This document shows, piece by piece, positions 41,716 to 42,466 of a stretch of 42,466 bases of DNA. A program made the translations under genes and the position numbers. Source of the stretch: an uncultured Aquimarina sp. (GTDB taxonomy: Bacteria; Bacteroidota; Bacteroidia; Flavobacteriales; Flavobacteriaceae); NCBI GenBank assembly GCA_947493495.1, contig CANLRN010000032.1:1-42466 (forward strand), given 5' to 3'. Each line of letters opens with the position of its first letter. Within the stretch, counting starts at the first letter, position 1. The notes beneath the pieces were generated by a model. That model did not search any database. It worked only from the letters and a program-made list of their open reading frames with translations, and was not told where the DNA came from.

Positions 41716-42288
41716 ATGCAAACATTATTGAGATATACAATTCTAGTAATCATTCTGAAGCTTATGTTTTTACAAAGTACAATGGCTCAACAACAAAAGG
41801 GAAGATATATCAATGCATCTATAGGTTTGGGTATTACAGCTCCCATCGAAAATGTAGATGTATCTGGCAATGGTATTTATATACAAGCAGAATATGTATG
41901 GGCGCCGAAAAAATGGTTTAGCTTACGACCCTATGCAGGTTACATAAATACATCAACAGATAAAGATGGTCTTTCAGGAAATCTTGCTGGAGCAAAAGCT
42001 TCTACCAAAGCATTTTTTGTGGGTGGAAAAACTAAATTAGCGATTCCATTTCCTTGGGTTGCTCCATATGTAGAATTGGGATTAGGAGCTTCTGTAGGAT
42101 CTTTTGAAACAATCACTCCATTAATTAATGAAAAAAAGAATGGTGTAACTCTACACATCCCTTTTTCATTTGGACTTGCTCTAGGACGCAATAACAATAT
42201 TGATGTGGGATTATTATATTACTTTTATCCGTCTTTAGAGCAATTTAACGGTGCTTTTGCGTTAGGGCTTTCATATCCTTTAAAATAG
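41716..42288 (+). CDS. Small outer-membrane beta-barrel protein
   Basis: A 190-residue exported protein with a signal peptide (cleavage likely after STMA, before QQQK, near residue 24). The mature part shows alternating hydrophobic strands with aromatic girdle residues (YIQAEYVWAP, FSLRPYAGYI, APYVELGLGASVG) and ends LGLSYPLK, like an eight-stranded OmpW/OMP_b-brl barrel. No specific family is recognised. It is separated from the dipeptidase gene by 171 bp and is probably its own unit. Confidence 0.65.
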   Translation: MQTLLRYTILVIILKLMFLQSTMAQQQKGRYINASIGLGITAPIENVDVSGNGIYIQAEYVWAPKKWFSLRPYAGYINTSTDKDGLSGNLAGAKASTKAFFVGGKTKLAIPFPWVAPYVELGLGASVGSFETITPLINEKKNGVTLHIPFSFGLALGRNNNIDVGLLYYFYPSLEQFNGAFALGLSYPLK

Positions 42289-42390
42289 ATAAAAACAAGT
42301 CAATACTTAACATTAAAAGATTTAATTAAAATTTGCTCTTTTTCTCCTACATATTAAAATGAAATGTAAAAGCTTACCTATACCGATAGT

Positions 42391-42466
42391 TCAACCCGCT
42401 TTATGCAATAGAAGGTTGTCAAGAAGCTTGTAGATGCAAGAAATACTAGTGTTTTCTTAATTTTTG
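42391..42466 (+). repeat. Foldback repeat element, copy 2, cut by the window edge
   Basis: From AACCCGCTTTATGC the stretch aligns without gaps to the minus-strand reading of the repeat at 11771-11950. About 54 of 71 positions are identical, including shared strings TCAAGA, GCTT, TGCAA and TGTTTTCTT. Only one arm is visible; the central hairpin and return arm would lie beyond the right edge. Confidence 0.6.

Noticed and set aside
1..42466. CRISPR arrays, tRNA or rRNA genes, integrase or transposase genes
   Set aside because: None was seen by reading; no regularly spaced direct repeats and no recognisable transposase or recombinase motifs.

Overview
The window is AT-rich DNA from a member of the Bacteroidota, most likely a marine Flavobacteriaceae bacterium; an Aquimarina-like organism is my guess, but the genus cannot be fixed from sequence alone. 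Supporting signs are a SusC/SusD pair, lipoproteins with Bacteroidetes-type lipoboxes, -7 promoter boxes of the form TAnnTTTG, a near absence of Shine-Dalgarno sequences, and families typical of flavobacteria (HYC_CC_PP, DUF3347, ASPIC/UnbV FG-GAP proteins).

Layout. (1) Positions 1-3260 are an accessory stretch: unknown small genes (one with an internal duplication), an XRE-like repressor preceded by a palindromic operator candidate, an unknown lipoprotein/membrane-protein pair with overlapping ends, and a gene-poor stretch with hairpins. (2) 3268-3678 is a DUF1348 protein. (3) 4096-8206 (minus) is a compact sugar-acid operon: an ACS-family MFS transporter, a galactonate dehydratase-like enolase-superfamily enzyme, a KDG/KDGal kinase and a KDPG/KDPGal aldolase. 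It would turn galactonate or a similar acid into pyruvate and glyceraldehyde-3-phosphate. (4) 8554-10629 is a PpiD-like periplasmic folding factor. (5) 10727-27422 (minus) is a polysaccharide-utilisation-type locus: SusC, SusD, an FG-GAP/UnbV lipoprotein, a GH36-type alpha-galactosidase without signal peptide, a glycerol kinase fused to glycerol-3-phosphate dehydrogenase, a vSGLT-like sodium symporter and GalE. (6) 27714-29471 (minus) encodes two sugar-type regulators, GntR with a sugar-binding domain and a Nudix-fold NrtR/AraR-like protein. (7) 29768-31980 (plus) is galK-galT. (8) 31984-32439 is a GAF-type methionine sulfoxide reductase. (9) 32576-41544 (plus) is a copper/silver-efflux-type operon ending in a VanX-like dipeptidase. 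(10) 41716-42288 is a small outer-membrane protein. A dispersed foldback repeat occurs upstream of galE and again at the right edge.

How the genes fit together. The central locus has no exported glycosidase, lyase or sulfatase, so its substrate is probably small. The alpha-galactosidase, the GlpK-GlpD fusion and a full Leloir set (GalK, GalT, GalE) together match exactly the two halves of an alpha-galactosylglycerol. The best-known such compounds are floridoside and isofloridoside, the carbon stores and osmolytes of red algae. My main hypothesis is therefore a floridoside/galactosylglycerol utilisation locus: SusCD uptake, sodium-driven inner-membrane uptake, cytoplasmic cleavage to galactose and glycerol, then Leloir metabolism of galactose and conversion of glycerol to dihydroxyacetone phosphate by the fusion enzyme. 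The nearby galactonate-type operon would give a second galactose (or anhydrogalactose) route. No database search or folding program was run; repeats, motifs and family assignments were made by reading.
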